A stretch of 42,445 nucleotides of DNA from Dehalococcoidia bacterium (GCA_007129495.1 SKVJ01000029.1:1-42445), one strand, 5' to 3'; numbered from the stretch's first letter, positions 25,484 through 34,505 are shown. The notes: a model not told the origin generated them from the sequence alone. Made by a program: numbers and translations.

Positions 25484-25882
25484 ATGCCGTTTACTGTTGG
25501 TCCTTTGATGGCGATCCTGGCGTTGATCGCGGGCATTCTCATTCTTATTAAGCCGAGCCTGCTCAACCGAATCGTTGCAATCTACCTGATAGTCATTGGT
25601 ATATTGGGCCTTGTCTCGGCCGGAGGGACAGTTCCTGCCGTGATTGCACTCATTGCGGGAATTGTTCTGTTGCTGTTGCCGGGTATGCTCAACCTGATAG
25701 TGGCAATCTATCTGATTGTGGTTGGCGCATGGGGTCTCATTACAGCCGGCGTCAGCGTGAGCGCACTGGTTGCGCTCATAGCGGGTATCCTCATCCTTGT
25801 AATGCCACGACTGCTCAATTACATCGTGGCCATCTACCTCATCGTAGTTGGCATTATAGGACTCATTCAGTACTTCTTCTAG
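25484..25882 (+). CDS. DUF3096 membrane protein with three tandem repeats
   Basis: Very hydrophobic protein of 132 residues made of three copies of a unit of about 41 residues. Each unit has LIAGI, a Pro-containing turn with LLN, and then VAIYLIVxG (xxLIAGILILxxPxLLNxIVAIYLIVVG). Each unit is likely a two-helix membrane hairpin, giving about six helices. The unit matches DUF3096. AGGGGAGGTG precedes ATG at 25484. The function is unknown. It stands alone, with large spacers on both sides. Confidence 0.85.
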   Translation: MPFTVGPLMAILALIAGILILIKPSLLNRIVAIYLIVIGILGLVSAGGTVPAVIALIAGIVLLLLPGMLNLIVAIYLIVVGAWGLITAGVSVSALVALIAGILILVMPRLLNYIVAIYLIVVGIIGLIQYFF

Positions 25883-25939
25883 GCGGTCACTCATAGACAC
25901 AGACAGAAGCAGTGCATTCTCAGCGGCCTGTGAAGCTGC

Positions 25940-25981
25940 AATAGCCGTCAGGATGTGACCGGTCACATCCTGACGGCTATT
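25940..25981. repeat. 42-bp perfect palindrome downstream of the DUF3096 gene
   Basis: A perfect inverted repeat with no spacer: A, then ATAGCCGTCAGGATGTGACC joined directly to its reverse complement, then T. It can fold as a hairpin or cruciform with about 19 paired bases. No T-run follows, so it would be an unusual terminator. It lies 57 bases after the DUF3096 stop. Confidence 0.9.
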
Positions 25982-26063
25982 CTGGTGCCCGGGCGAGACA
26001 ACCCTATTACCTGGATGTCAGCCATACTGTAGTCATGCGATTGCCGGGAGTTCCTGAAAAGGT

Positions 26064-26097
26064 CGGTCCTGACTAAGACGGTCTTCTGCCAGGACCG
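26064..26097 (+). repeat. Second inverted repeat in the 25.9-26.6 kb spacer
   Basis: CGGTCCTG (26064-26071) pairs with CAGGACCG (26090-26097), with an inner AAGAC/GTCTT repeat. The whole spacer 25883-26642 has no gene I can support. A frame at 26380-26646 overlapping the corrinoid start looks non-coding. I looked for a cobalamin riboswitch upstream of the corrinoid gene and did not see its conserved boxes. Confidence 0.4.
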
Positions 26098-26642
26098 GAC
26101 GGGATCAGTATTATCAGGAGGAACCGTCAGTTGCAGTATGGACAAACCCAACATACCGAATGCGCATCTCGCGATATGCCCTGATGCCTCCCTGCCCGAT
26201 TCTTGCCCTGGGTAGTCCTGTTCCATGATGGCAAGACCTGTTTCGGCTCCCGTACCACTTTGAGAATGCGTTTGGGCGAGAGGTGGCCGACCGGCATGTT
26301 GCCCGCTACATGCAGGGTGATGAAGGCAATAATATGGCCGAACGCACTGTGTGGGATGGTGGTGGTTTCAACGTAATCAATGCACCTCTACCTCTCAAGG
26401 TCCGCCAAGGCCTTCCAGCCCATCGTATCCACGGGAAGAGGATCTGCCGAGTGGCAGATAGCTGACGATATGCTCATCTTTGAGAGGGACCAGCCATATG
26501 CGTGTCTTGCCGGTCATTCGTTTGGTTACTGTACCATGGGATCATATTATGCAGTGGTTTTGTCGACACATGTTTTGACGCATGTCGATTGCCCACGATA
26601 CTATGGCACATCCAACGTGCGTGAGGAGGACGAGCGCGTAAG

Positions 26643-27308
26643 ATGACAGATACTAGACACCTGCAAGCTCTTCGAGAAGCGATCCTCAACATGGATCTGG
26701 AGGGCATCGGCAGCGTTGCCCAGGCCGCAATGGATGCGGGCGTCGATCCCAAAGAGGCCATCACTGAAGGGATGGTGCCGGGAATGGTGGAAGTGGGGCA
26801 GAAGTTTGAGGAAGGAGAATACTTCCTGTCGGAATTGGTGGTAGCCGGAGAGGTGATGAAGGACGGTATGGCTGTTATTGAGCCGTACCTTACTGCCGGT
26901 GGTGGTGATGATGAGGCAAAGGCCAAAGCCATCGTCGCTACGGTAGAAGGTGATTATCACGATATTGGCAAGAATATCGTTGTTACATTGCTCGGAGTGC
27001 AGGGATTCGACGTCATCGATCTCGGTATGGACGTGCCCACTTCTAAGATAGTTGAAGAAGTACGTGAACACGGCCCGGTTGTTCTTGGATTGTCCGCTCT
27101 ACTCAGCACTACGATGGCGCGCATGGGCGAGGTCATAGAGGCATTAAAGTCGGCCGGATTGCGGGATAGCGTGAAGGTCATAGTTGGTGGTACACCAGTG
27201 ACGCCCGCATATGCGGCCAGTATCGGCGCAGACCACTGTGCATTGAATGCCATAGAAGGTGTCCACAAGTGTGCTGACTGGCTCGGCAACTTGAAGGAGG
27301 GCAGGTAG
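26643..27308 (+). CDS. Methyltransferase-associated corrinoid protein (MtaC/MtbC/MttC-like)
   Basis: Methyl-carrier protein of 221 residues. Residues 1-85 form the helical cap domain (EAITEGMVPGMVEVGQKFEEGEYFL is a hallmark). Residues 95-215 form the B12-binding Rossmann domain with the lower-ligand motif DYHDIGKN (D-x-H-x-x-G), GLSALLSTTM, and VGGTPVTPAYAASIGAD. It accepts a methyl group from a substrate-specific methyltransferase and hands it on, for example to tetrahydrofolate. The partner directly downstream is a UroD-family protein, separated by one base. No MttB/MtbB-type enzyme is in the window. The ATG follows GAGGAGG at a rather long distance. Confidence 0.93.
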   Translation: MTDTRHLQALREAILNMDLEGIGSVAQAAMDAGVDPKEAITEGMVPGMVEVGQKFEEGEYFLSELVVAGEVMKDGMAVIEPYLTAGGGDDEAKAKAIVATVEGDYHDIGKNIVVTLLGVQGFDVIDLGMDVPTSKIVEEVREHGPVVLGLSALLSTTMARMGEVIEALKSAGLRDSVKVIVGGTPVTPAYAASIGADHCALNAIEGVHKCADWLGNLKEGR

Positions 27309-27309
27309 G

Positions 27310-28449
27310 ATGGACGAAATGACGCGGCGCGAGAGAATACTGAAGGCAAGCCGACATCAGATGGCCGACCGGCTGCCATTCTTTCACAACTGGCGGCACT
27401 GCCAGCAGGGTTGGGCTGAACGTGATTGCCGTAATCGTGGCATGGGGCTGAGCTGGGCGCGCCCAAGCTACACATTCACCTGGCATGGCGTTGAGGTGAC
27501 CGAGACGTTCGAATCTTATACTACCGCTGCCCAAACGCTGCGACGCACCTTCCGGACTCCAATAGGGACTATTTCACAGGTGGAGATGCGCGAGCCTGGA
27601 GCAGGTCAGTGGCATGGTATGCGAGGCTGGCGGGATGTTACGCCGTGGCAGACTGAACGTGCTATCAAGGGGCCGGATGATTACAAGGTTCTCAAGTATA
27701 TGTACGACAACCTTGAGATCAAGCCGGATTATTTTGCGCTTGAGCAGGCGAAGGACTGGCTCGGCGACGATGGCATAGTCTGGGATTGGGTGCCGCACGC
27801 CGGGATGCAGCTTCTGATGATCGACTGGGTCGGGAGCGAAGGGGGCCGTTTCTTCGTGCACCATGCGCGGTATCCTGACACGGTGGAGGCAACCCACGCA
27901 TCCATTTCCAAGGCGTATGAGCCCTTATGGGATATCGCTGCAGGTTCTCCTGCTGATTTCTTTCTGCTGGCGGACAACCTCGATGCCGTGCTGGTGAATC
28001 CGAAGTTGTTTAAGAAGTACTTCATGCCTGAGTGGCAAAAGTGCTGTTATGCATTACACGCGGGTGGCAAGCTGGTAGGCGTTCATGCCGATGGCAGACT
28101 CGGTGCGCTCAAGGATCTCATTAATGAGACGTCCATCGACGTTATCGAGGCACTCCATGTGCCGCCGATGGGAGACTTCTCGATTGGAGAGGCGCTGGCT
28201 GCGTGGCCGGACAAGGTGTTGTGGACGGGTTTCCCCGGTTCAGTATACGCACTGGGGCCTGAAGAGACAATGAAGCAGGCGTTGTACATGCTGCGGGATG
28301 CAGGAACGGGAGAGCGCATCTGTATCGAGATGTCTACGGAGAACCAGGTCTCGAATGAGAACCTCCTAGCTTTAACCGCAGTACTGGAACATGCGGAATT
28401 GCCGCTGACGCCGGATAAGATAGACGCGATCGAGCGGTCGCTTAAGTAG
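27310..28449 (+). CDS. UroD-family corrinoid methyltransferase-like protein (MtaA/MtbA group)
   Basis: Protein of 379 residues with the uroporphyrinogen decarboxylase fold, used in anaerobes for zinc-dependent methyl transfer to or from corrinoid proteins. It starts TRRERILKASRHQMADRLPF, has FFLLADNLDAVLVNPKLFKKYFMPEW in the middle, and ends GERICIEMSTENQVSNENL. The usual zinc motif H-x-C-G is changed to HADG (in LVGVHADGRLG), so the His is kept but the Cys is replaced by Asp. True heme biosynthesis HemE is unlikely because of the corrinoid partner and the altered N-terminal loop. GGAGGG upstream and one base of spacing indicate cotranslation with the corrinoid gene. The methyl donor is unknown; a methoxylated compound is one option. 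Confidence 0.85.
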   Translation: MDEMTRRERILKASRHQMADRLPFFHNWRHCQQGWAERDCRNRGMGLSWARPSYTFTWHGVEVTETFESYTTAAQTLRRTFRTPIGTISQVEMREPGAGQWHGMRGWRDVTPWQTERAIKGPDDYKVLKYMYDNLEIKPDYFALEQAKDWLGDDGIVWDWVPHAGMQLLMIDWVGSEGGRFFVHHARYPDTVEATHASISKAYEPLWDIAAGSPADFFLLADNLDAVLVNPKLFKKYFMPEWQKCCYALHAGGKLVGVHADGRLGALKDLINETSIDVIEALHVPPMGDFSIGEALAAWPDKVLWTGFPGSVYALGPEETMKQALYMLRDAGTGERICIEMSTENQVSNENLLALTAVLEHAELPLTPDKIDAIERSLK

Positions 28450-28564
28450 GCGGACAAACAGACCATCCATCCTGACATTATTGAGCGACTGTCATTCGGT
28501 GTTCGATCGTGTCGAAGCGGTGGCTCTTGACGCCGCTCGTTCGTGAACACACAATAGGCGCATC

Positions 28565-29380
28565 ATGGATGAAATAACCTCGTCACGTTCGGTGTACGTA
28601 GATGCGCACGCGCACCTTGATGAGTATCCGGACACCTGGCTTGGTGCCGTGTTGCAGCAGCTGGAAGATGATCGTATCGCGACCATCACTACCGCTATGG
28701 CTCCCAGTGCGTATGAGCGCGCACTAAGGATAGAAGAGCGCTCGAGATGGGTAATCGCCACACTGGGTGTTCATCCCTGGAACGCGCATCACTTTGTGAC
28801 CAGCCTCGATGAAATCGAGCCGTCTCTTGCGGAGAGTCCTATGTTTGGTGAGATAGGCCTTGACTTCCGCAATGTGCATGACCACACGTTATACGATGCC
28901 CAGGAGCGGGTTCTGGAGTTCTTTCTATGTGCTGCCCGGGACGAGGATAAGATCATCAACCTGCACACATCCGGAGCGGAGCTTGAAGCCTTGGAACTGC
29001 TGGAACGGTACGATACGCGACGGGCCATCGTTCACTGGTATTCCGGACCTCTCGAGCCGCTGCGGCGGATGGTTGCTCGTGGCTATCTATTCACGTTTGG
29101 CTGCGAACTCCTGTCATCTGCGCTTATTCAGCAGATCGCTTGTGAGATTCCACCAACACAGGTGTTGACCGAGACGGACAATCCTGGCGGACCGCAGTGG
29201 GTTTTCGGGGAACCTGCCATGCCTGACGTGGTCAAACCTGTGCTGCAGGCGCTGGCTATCATACAGAAACGGGATGAGTCGGATATGCGGGAACAGGTGC
29301 GACAGAATCTGTTGACATGCATCGACGGTGATACGCGACTCACGCCACTATCTACTATGCTGCACGGCAGATATGTCTGA
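28565..29380 (+). CDS. TatD-family metal-dependent hydrolase
   Basis: Amidohydrolase-fold protein of 271 residues of the TatD family, whose members are Mg-dependent DNases. Visible metal-site motifs are VDAHAHLDE (H-x-H), ATLGVHPWNAH, FGEIGLDF with the metal Glu, INLHTSGAE, VHWYSG, and TETDNPGGPQ with the catalytic Asp. The substrate loops differ from E. coli TatD, so substrates other than DNA are possible. The ATG at 28565 lacks a strong ribosome-binding site. It converges on the sigma factor gene and is separated from it by a hairpin terminator. Confidence 0.85.
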   Translation: MDEITSSRSVYVDAHAHLDEYPDTWLGAVLQQLEDDRIATITTAMAPSAYERALRIEERSRWVIATLGVHPWNAHHFVTSLDEIEPSLAESPMFGEIGLDFRNVHDHTLYDAQERVLEFFLCAARDEDKIINLHTSGAELEALELLERYDTRRAIVHWYSGPLEPLRRMVARGYLFTFGCELLSSALIQQIACEIPPTQVLTETDNPGGPQWVFGEPAMPDVVKPVLQALAIIQKRDESDMREQVRQNLLTCIDGDTRLTPLSTMLHGRYV

Positions 29381-29425
29381 TGCGCAGGGTTACAACCGAG
29401 TGGCTCCAGATGTGGAACAGGCGAA

Positions 29426-29456
29426 GCAAAGGGATGGCTGTCAGCCATCCCTTTGC
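29426..29456. terminator. Bidirectional hairpin terminator between tatD and rpoD
   Basis: GCAAAGGGATGGCTG is followed by one T and its exact reverse complement, giving a 15-bp stem. It lies between two convergent genes (45 bases after the tatD stop, 23 bases from the sigma factor stop). Neither side has a real T-tract. Confidence 0.7.
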
Positions 29457-29478
29457 GTACTGAGATGTTGACTATCCG

Positions 29479-30915
29479 CTACTCCAGAGCCCCGACCAGC
29501 CGACGGGCAGTGCTGGGCTTGCGGAGCTTTCTCAGCGCGCCCTTCTCGAGCTGGCGAATCCTCTCACGAGTGAGGTTCATCGTCTTCCCCACCTCTTCCA
29601 GGGTCCATTCCTTTCCGTCAACCAGCCCGAAGCGCAATTCGATTATCCTGCGTTCGCGGTCTGGAAGGACCTTGAGCATTTCACGAACCTGATCACGCAG
29701 GACGCTACTGGATGCTACATCCTCCGGAGCCTGAGCCGTTTCATCCTCGACAAGGTCTCCGAGCGACGTATCGCTTTCCTCCCCAACCGGTAAGTCGAGT
29801 GATAGTGGTTGGAGACGCTGCAGATCTTCGAGCATCTCAACGAACTCCGACGATGTCTCCATCGCCACACCTAATTCGTCGGACGTTGCCGGTCGACCAG
29901 TGGACATCGTAAGGTCGCGTCGCATACGGTTGAGCTTGTGCATCTTCTCCGCCATATGCACAGGTATCCGGATCATCCTGCCTTGCTCATCTACCGCTCT
30001 GCGCACGGCCTGCATAATCCACCACGTGGCATAGGTGCTGAATCGATAGCCTTTACGGTACTCGAACTTCTCCACGGCGCGCATAAGTCCAACCGAGCCT
30101 TCCTGTACCAGGTCCAGTAATGGCAAACCCCAGTTAAGGTGCCGCTTGGCGACGCTCACTACCAGTCGCATATTCGCCTGCACCAGCCTGTCTCGCGACG
30201 TCTTGGCCTGAGCCTTGATGCCGCGGAAATGCCGGTCAAGTTCAGATTCCATCCCGTACAAATCTTCCAGGAATCGTTCATCGCTGATCGTGACAGCCAG
30301 CCCCTTGGCCTTCTTGGCAGGCCCAGCAAGTTCGATCACCTCGTGAGGCAGTATCCTCGCCGCCACCGACAACTCGCGTACTGCATGTTCCGCTTTGGCC
30401 TTATTGCCAACGAGAGCTATCAACTCTTCAAGCAATTCCTTGGTATGTACGGCATCGCTTACCGATCTGAAGCCGGGATCGGTGATAGTTGCCAACAATC
30501 CCTTGTTTGTCGAGACCCCGGCTGTGCGAGCCACAGCGACTGCAACTTCCTCCAGATCCATAATCCTGCTCAGAAGTGCCAACGCAAAATGTGGGCCATC
30601 AGGGGCGAACCCTGTAGTACGAATCGAACTATACTCGATCTCGTTAAGCACTTCACCTTCCTCAACTATCCGCGCCAGTTCTACAACTTCTTTGTTGCTG
30701 AGCAGAGGAACCCCACCTATCTCTCGCATCCACAATTGCTCGATGTCTGCCGATGGCTCGTACTCTCGGGTCCCCACCATGGATGAGAATTCTTCGTCCC
30801 CCATCTCATACGTGGCATCCATACCGCCATTTTCCTGGCCTTCATCCAGCTTAGTACCGTTATTTACAGGCTCAAACTCCTGATCCAATTCTTCGATTCT
30901 AGTTTCCTCGTCCAT
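29479..30915 (-). CDS. rpoD: RNA polymerase primary-type sigma factor (RpoD/SigA family)
   Basis: Sigma-70 factor of 478 residues. Region 1.2 lies near 57-90 (IEQLWMREIGGVPLLSNKEV). A non-conserved segment of about 145 residues follows. Region 2 is at 236-315 with the core-binding and melting motifs (LLDLVQEGSVGLMRAVEKF, YRFSTYATWWIMQAVRRA). Region 3 starts at IRIPVHMAEK, and region 4 is at 405-468 with the -35 helix-turn-helix (TLEEVGKTMNLTRERIRQLE). Region 1.1 is missing or replaced by a short acidic N-terminus. The start at 30915 follows GGAGGAG; ten further open codons upstream are not used. It has all features of a housekeeping factor, but the genome may carry other paralogs. Confidence 0.93.
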   Translation of the reverse strand: MDEETRIEELDQEFEPVNNGTKLDEGQENGGMDATYEMGDEEFSSMVGTREYEPSADIEQLWMREIGGVPLLSNKEVVELARIVEEGEVLNEIEYSSIRTTGFAPDGPHFALALLSRIMDLEEVAVAVARTAGVSTNKGLLATITDPGFRSVSDAVHTKELLEELIALVGNKAKAEHAVRELSVAARILPHEVIELAGPAKKAKGLAVTISDERFLEDLYGMESELDRHFRGIKAQAKTSRDRLVQANMRLVVSVAKRHLNWGLPLLDLVQEGSVGLMRAVEKFEYRKGYRFSTYATWWIMQAVRRAVDEQGRMIRIPVHMAEKMHKLNRMRRDLTMSTGRPATSDELGVAMETSSEFVEMLEDLQRLQPLSLDLPVGEESDTSLGDLVEDETAQAPEDVASSSVLRDQVREMLKVLPDRERRIIELRFGLVDGKEWTLEEVGKTMNLTRERIRQLEKGALRKLRKPSTARRLVGALE

Positions 30916-30991
30916 AAGATCTCCTCCTTCCAATACAACGCACAACTACCCCACCTGGTTTGCCCCTACCGTATTAGTCGCTAATAAATCA

Positions 30992-31022
30992 GGCGGACCC
31001 TCGATATTTCGAAGAGTCCGCC
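30992..31022 (-). terminator. Rho-independent terminator downstream of mgtE
   Basis: On the minus strand GGCGGAC pairs with GTCCGCC, with further partial pairing inside, followed by TGATTTATT. It lies 200 bases after the mgtE stop and before the sigma factor gene, so the two genes are probably separate transcripts. Nothing else is seen in 30916-31221. Confidence 0.6.
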
Positions 31023-31221
31023 ACTCGCCGATTATTGCGCAGACTCTTCAGCTTGCCCGGGCACCTCCGGACCAAGCGCAGACGCATCGACAACAAAGAT
31101 CCTTAGCGCACTGCATTAACATTCTATTTCTCTTGAAGTACATCGTACTTGGAACCGGAAATATTAGACTATCTCACATGGATTGTCAAATCGCCACGCA
31201 ATGCCGAACGGATACATCAGA

Positions 31222-32595
31222 TCATATGCCTCCGGTCACGCGCAACATGATGGTTGCAAGACCCAGAAGAAGCGCGAAACCGGTAACGTCCGTGGCAGTG
31301 GCCAGCAGAACGCTGGATCCCAGCGCAGGATCGGCACGAAAGCGCCGCAGTAACAACGGGATTGTCGCACCCAGCAGTCCGGCAAGTGCCATAGTCAGGA
31401 ACATCGCCAGTCCCAGGACCTGCGCGAGCCAAAGGTCGCGCATCCATGCGTACGCAACGATCCATGCGAAGACGGCAATGGCAGCGCCGTTGATGAGGCC
31501 CAGTGCTACCTCGCGGGTGACAGCACGCCGCATCATGGGACGGCGCAATTCCCCGAGCGCCATACTGCGAACGAAAATGGTGCCCGTCTGGACCGATGCG
31601 TTCGTGCCCTGGGCCGAAATCAGCGGCAGGAAAGCTGCGAGAGCGACAATCGCCCCAATCGTGGCGCTGAACTGGTGAATGACCAGTCCCGATAGGAGCG
31701 CCATTCCAAGGCTGGTTACCAGCCATGGCAGGCGTTTATTCACCGACTTGCGCAACGGTTGCGAAAGCCTTTCGGCCTCACTCAATCCGACCATGTGATA
31801 CATGTCAGCCGTTGCTCTTTCCTCGGTTAAGTGAAGCAGCTCTCGAAGGGTGATTACCCCTACCATATGTCCGTCGTCTGCTATCACCGGCAGTGACGAG
31901 ATGCTGTAGTGCTCCATTAGCCGAATACATTCGCGGTCGGGTGTATCAGGGGTCACTGTCAGCACTTCCTTCTCCATCAGGGAGCGCAGTCGCGTTTCCG
32001 GCCTCGCGAGCACGAGTTGACGGAGTGTCAACACACCACGCAATCTGCCTCGCGCGTCCATTATGTACAGTGAGTCGACGGTGTCACGGCGTGGTTGCTC
32101 TGAGCGCAACGCCGTGATTGCCTCATCGACGGTCATGTCCTGGGCCAGTGGCACGAATGCCGTGGTCATGTGCTCGGCTGCCGTTGCGTGCTTGTATTCC
32201 AGTAGTGGCGCCACCACATCGCTATGTTTCAGCTGTGGCAGGACGTCCTGGACAGTCTCCGGCGGCAACTCCCGGAGGACATGTGCCGCGAAATCCGGGT
32301 TCGTTTCGTCCAGCACATCCGCAAGTGTGTAGGGATCGATCGTCTCGCAGAACAGGCAGACATCCGCTTCTCGCATGACGGCTACGAGGCTCGCCAGTTC
32401 CTCCACGGAGAGATGAGACAGAACCTGGCGTATAGTGCCACGATCAAGCTGGCATAGCAGCCCGGCCTCATCCGCCTTGCGAAGACTCGAGAGAAGCCTT
32501 AAGACTGCGTCCCAATCCTGGTTTGCGATAAGCTTCACTAATTCGTTCGCCTGGCCGCAGATAGTCTTTTCGTCTTGCGTTCCCGTCTGCTGCAT
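31222..32595 (-). CDS. mgtE: MgtE-family magnesium transporter
   Basis: Mg2+ channel/transporter of 457 residues. The N-terminal alpha-superhelical domain covers about 15-125 (LLSSLRKADEAGLLCQLDR, AHVLRELPPETVQDVLPQL). Two CBS domains follow to about 255 (SLYIMDARGRLRGVLTLRQL, SLPVIADDGHMVGVITLREL), and then a plug helix. The five-helix membrane domain at about 285-457 contains AAFLPLISAQGTNASVQTGT, the pore signature with the ion-binding region, and ATDVTGFALLLGLA at the end. CBS and N domains close the pore when cytoplasmic Mg is high. ATG 32595 follows GAGGAGG; 16 upstream codons are not used. I did not see a clear M-box riboswitch in its leader. Confidence 0.95.
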   Translation of the reverse strand: MQQTGTQDEKTICGQANELVKLIANQDWDAVLRLLSSLRKADEAGLLCQLDRGTIRQVLSHLSVEELASLVAVMREADVCLFCETIDPYTLADVLDETNPDFAAHVLRELPPETVQDVLPQLKHSDVVAPLLEYKHATAAEHMTTAFVPLAQDMTVDEAITALRSEQPRRDTVDSLYIMDARGRLRGVLTLRQLVLARPETRLRSLMEKEVLTVTPDTPDRECIRLMEHYSISSLPVIADDGHMVGVITLRELLHLTEERATADMYHMVGLSEAERLSQPLRKSVNKRLPWLVTSLGMALLSGLVIHQFSATIGAIVALAAFLPLISAQGTNASVQTGTIFVRSMALGELRRPMMRRAVTREVALGLINGAAIAVFAWIVAYAWMRDLWLAQVLGLAMFLTMALAGLLGATIPLLLRRFRADPALGSSVLLATATDVTGFALLLGLATIMLRVTGGI

Positions 32596-33344
32596 GCTGC
32601 CTCCTCGTCTCAACCTGAGAATGAATGAGCAGGCTCTTGGCAAGCTGTTCTCGTGAGACTTGCTCAGTACCTGTAGGTTCCAGTGTGTGCCGGACGGCTC
32701 AGACCTTAATCAATCATGACATCCAACGTCAGGATAAGGAATCGGGTACAACAGAACTTTGCCCGAGAGGCTCGTCCCTAATTAATAGCGAAGCGCAAAA
32801 TAATCATAGGATACTGCCCCTTACGTGTCAAAACACTTCAACCAGGTTGACAGATGCGATTCTTGCATCAAAGATGAGACCTGACGGAGCCTTCGATACT
32901 TCCCGGGATGAATAAGTGATCGGGAGTTATACCAGCACTCCTCAGCGTACAGGAAGAGTTGCCGGATGGTGGTATTCTTATCACGTCAACCGAAGTGAGC
33001 GACAGGATGTGGACGAAGAGTCCCAGACCAAGTCCCGAGAGTCGTGTAGTTATGGTGACCTCACGCGACCTGCTATGACCGCCTGCCTAAGGAAGGAGCA
33101 CATTCTAATGTGGTCAATTCTCATGGCCATCCGGGATGCACACATGTGGAGATTTGGGCTTACAGCTGTGATCGAGAGTTGTTTCGCGAGGAAATCGAGA
33201 GAGTGTTCCTGTTATCGAGAATTTCGTACCAGGGTCTCTTGTGACACTCGCGTGTTCCGGGCGTATTAAATGGAGAGGAGCAGCATGCTCATTGTCGTCG
33301 CTGTGAAGCAGCGGAGCGTGACAAGATGACACAGGAGGAGGGTC
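32596..33344. other. Long spacer between divergent mgtE and DUF4349 genes
   Basis: About 750 bases without a supportable gene. A frame at 32916-33269 (plus) has no ribosome-binding site or domain. A TTGACA at about 32847 with GATGC-N7-GCATC just after it looks promoter- and operator-like, but its -10 position is poor and the next gene starts 490 bases later. Confidence 0.4.
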
Positions 33345-34505
33345 GTGAATAGAAGACGAGTTATGGCTGTGTGTATTGCACTGGTAGTTGTTCTTACGAG
33401 TATGGCTGCAGCCTGCGCGGCTGCGCCGTCGTTTCCTCCAGGTCTTCCGGACGAAGACTTCCCGGACGGAGTGCCATCAGATCCATCGCCTCCTATACCA
33501 ACTCCTACGCCTGCACCTTCACCACCGAGGGATCACCTCGATGATGGCGAAGCGCTTCCGCCGGATTCCGCGGCAGAACGAATGGTCGTGCGTTCCGGCT
33601 TCATGGAAATTGTCGTCGATGATGTCGGAAGTACAGCACAAGCTGTTGGTCGGATCGCAGGCACTATGGGTGGCTATATTGTATCTTCCTCGGTCTATCA
33701 GGAAGGGGGGCGAACCTTCGGCAGCGTGGTCATTCGCGTGAGTGCCGACCGTTTTGACAGTTCACTCAGTGCCATTCGTGAGATGGCTGTTGAAGTTGCC
33801 CGGGAGACGACCTCCAGCACGGATGTGACAGAGGAATACATCGATCTGGCCGCACGCAAGCGAAATCTCGAGCGCACAGAGCAACAGCTTCTTGAACTCA
33901 TGGAGCAGGCGGGCACAGTAGATGAATTGCTGAATGTGCAGCGCGAATTAACACGCGTGCGCGGCGAAATTGAGCAGCTCGAGGCGCGTATACGGTACCT
34001 CGAGCAGACATCGGCTATGTCACTGATAGAAGTATTTCTTCGGGAAGCTGTGCTCTCAGTGTCATTCAGTGCCGATACCCGGGTCGTGGATGCGGGAGAG
34101 CCGGTGCAGTTCACGGTGGATGTATCGGGAGGCTTCGCACCGTACTCCTACGACTGGCGGTTCGGTGATGGAGAAACCAGCAACCAGGCCTCGCCTTCAC
34201 ACACCTACCGGTCTGAAGGCTGGTATAGTGTATGGGTCACGGTAATGGATGACAGGGGAGCGACGGCTACCGCAAGTCGCGAGAGTTACATCCAGGTACG
34301 TGGTGTCTGGAGTCCCGCTGATGTGTTCCGAGATGCCATCGACGGGTTGGGATCTGTGGGCCGTGCTGCATTGAGTGTCCTCATCTGGTTCATCGTCTAT
34401 CTGCCTTTGTGGGCTGTACTGGGAGGTATCGCTTATCTCATCTATCGCCGGGCCATGAAAGGTTCCCAGAAGAACCCGAGTACAAATAGAGAAGGAGAAG
34501 GATGA
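33345..34505 (+). CDS. DUF4349 membrane-anchored envelope protein with an inserted PKD domain
   Basis: Exported protein of 386 residues. The N-terminus is a signal peptide with a lipobox-like SMAAAC (Cys24), followed by a Pro/Thr-rich linker to about 62. Residues 78-232 match DUF4349: VVRSGFMEIVVDDV, IAGTMGGYIVSSSVYQ, then a coiled coil around 170-220 (EEYIDLAARKRNLERTEQQL). A PKD domain (about 238-318, DWRFGDGETSNQASPSHTY) stands between the coiled coil and the C-terminal membrane helix (342-367), where most DUF4349 proteins have only a short linker. The PKD domain may bind surface partners. GTG start at 33345 follows AGGAGGAGG. The gene overlaps the next by four bases. Confidence 0.85.
   Translation: MNRRRVMAVCIALVVVLTSMAAACAAAPSFPPGLPDEDFPDGVPSDPSPPIPTPTPAPSPPRDHLDDGEALPPDSAAERMVVRSGFMEIVVDDVGSTAQAVGRIAGTMGGYIVSSSVYQEGGRTFGSVVIRVSADRFDSSLSAIREMAVEVARETTSSTDVTEEYIDLAARKRNLERTEQQLLELMEQAGTVDELLNVQRELTRVRGEIEQLEARIRYLEQTSAMSLIEVFLREAVLSVSFSADTRVVDAGEPVQFTVDVSGGFAPYSYDWRFGDGETSNQASPSHTYRSEGWYSVWVTVMDDRGATATASRESYIQVRGVWSPADVFRDAIDGLGSVGRAALSVLIWFIVYLPLWAVLGGIAYLIYRRAMKGSQKNPSTNREGEG

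Noticed and set aside
25883-26642. Cobalamin riboswitch expected upstream of the corrinoid protein gene
   Set aside because: The conserved B12-box-like and core strings were not found; only two simple inverted repeats are present.
26380-26646. 88-codon frame ending inside the start of the corrinoid gene
   Set aside because: No ribosome-binding site, no domain, and atypical composition; likely spurious.
32596-32900. M-box magnesium riboswitch upstream of mgtE
   Set aside because: No convincing three-helix M-box pattern or attenuator seen in the leader by eye; a covariance search would be needed to decide.
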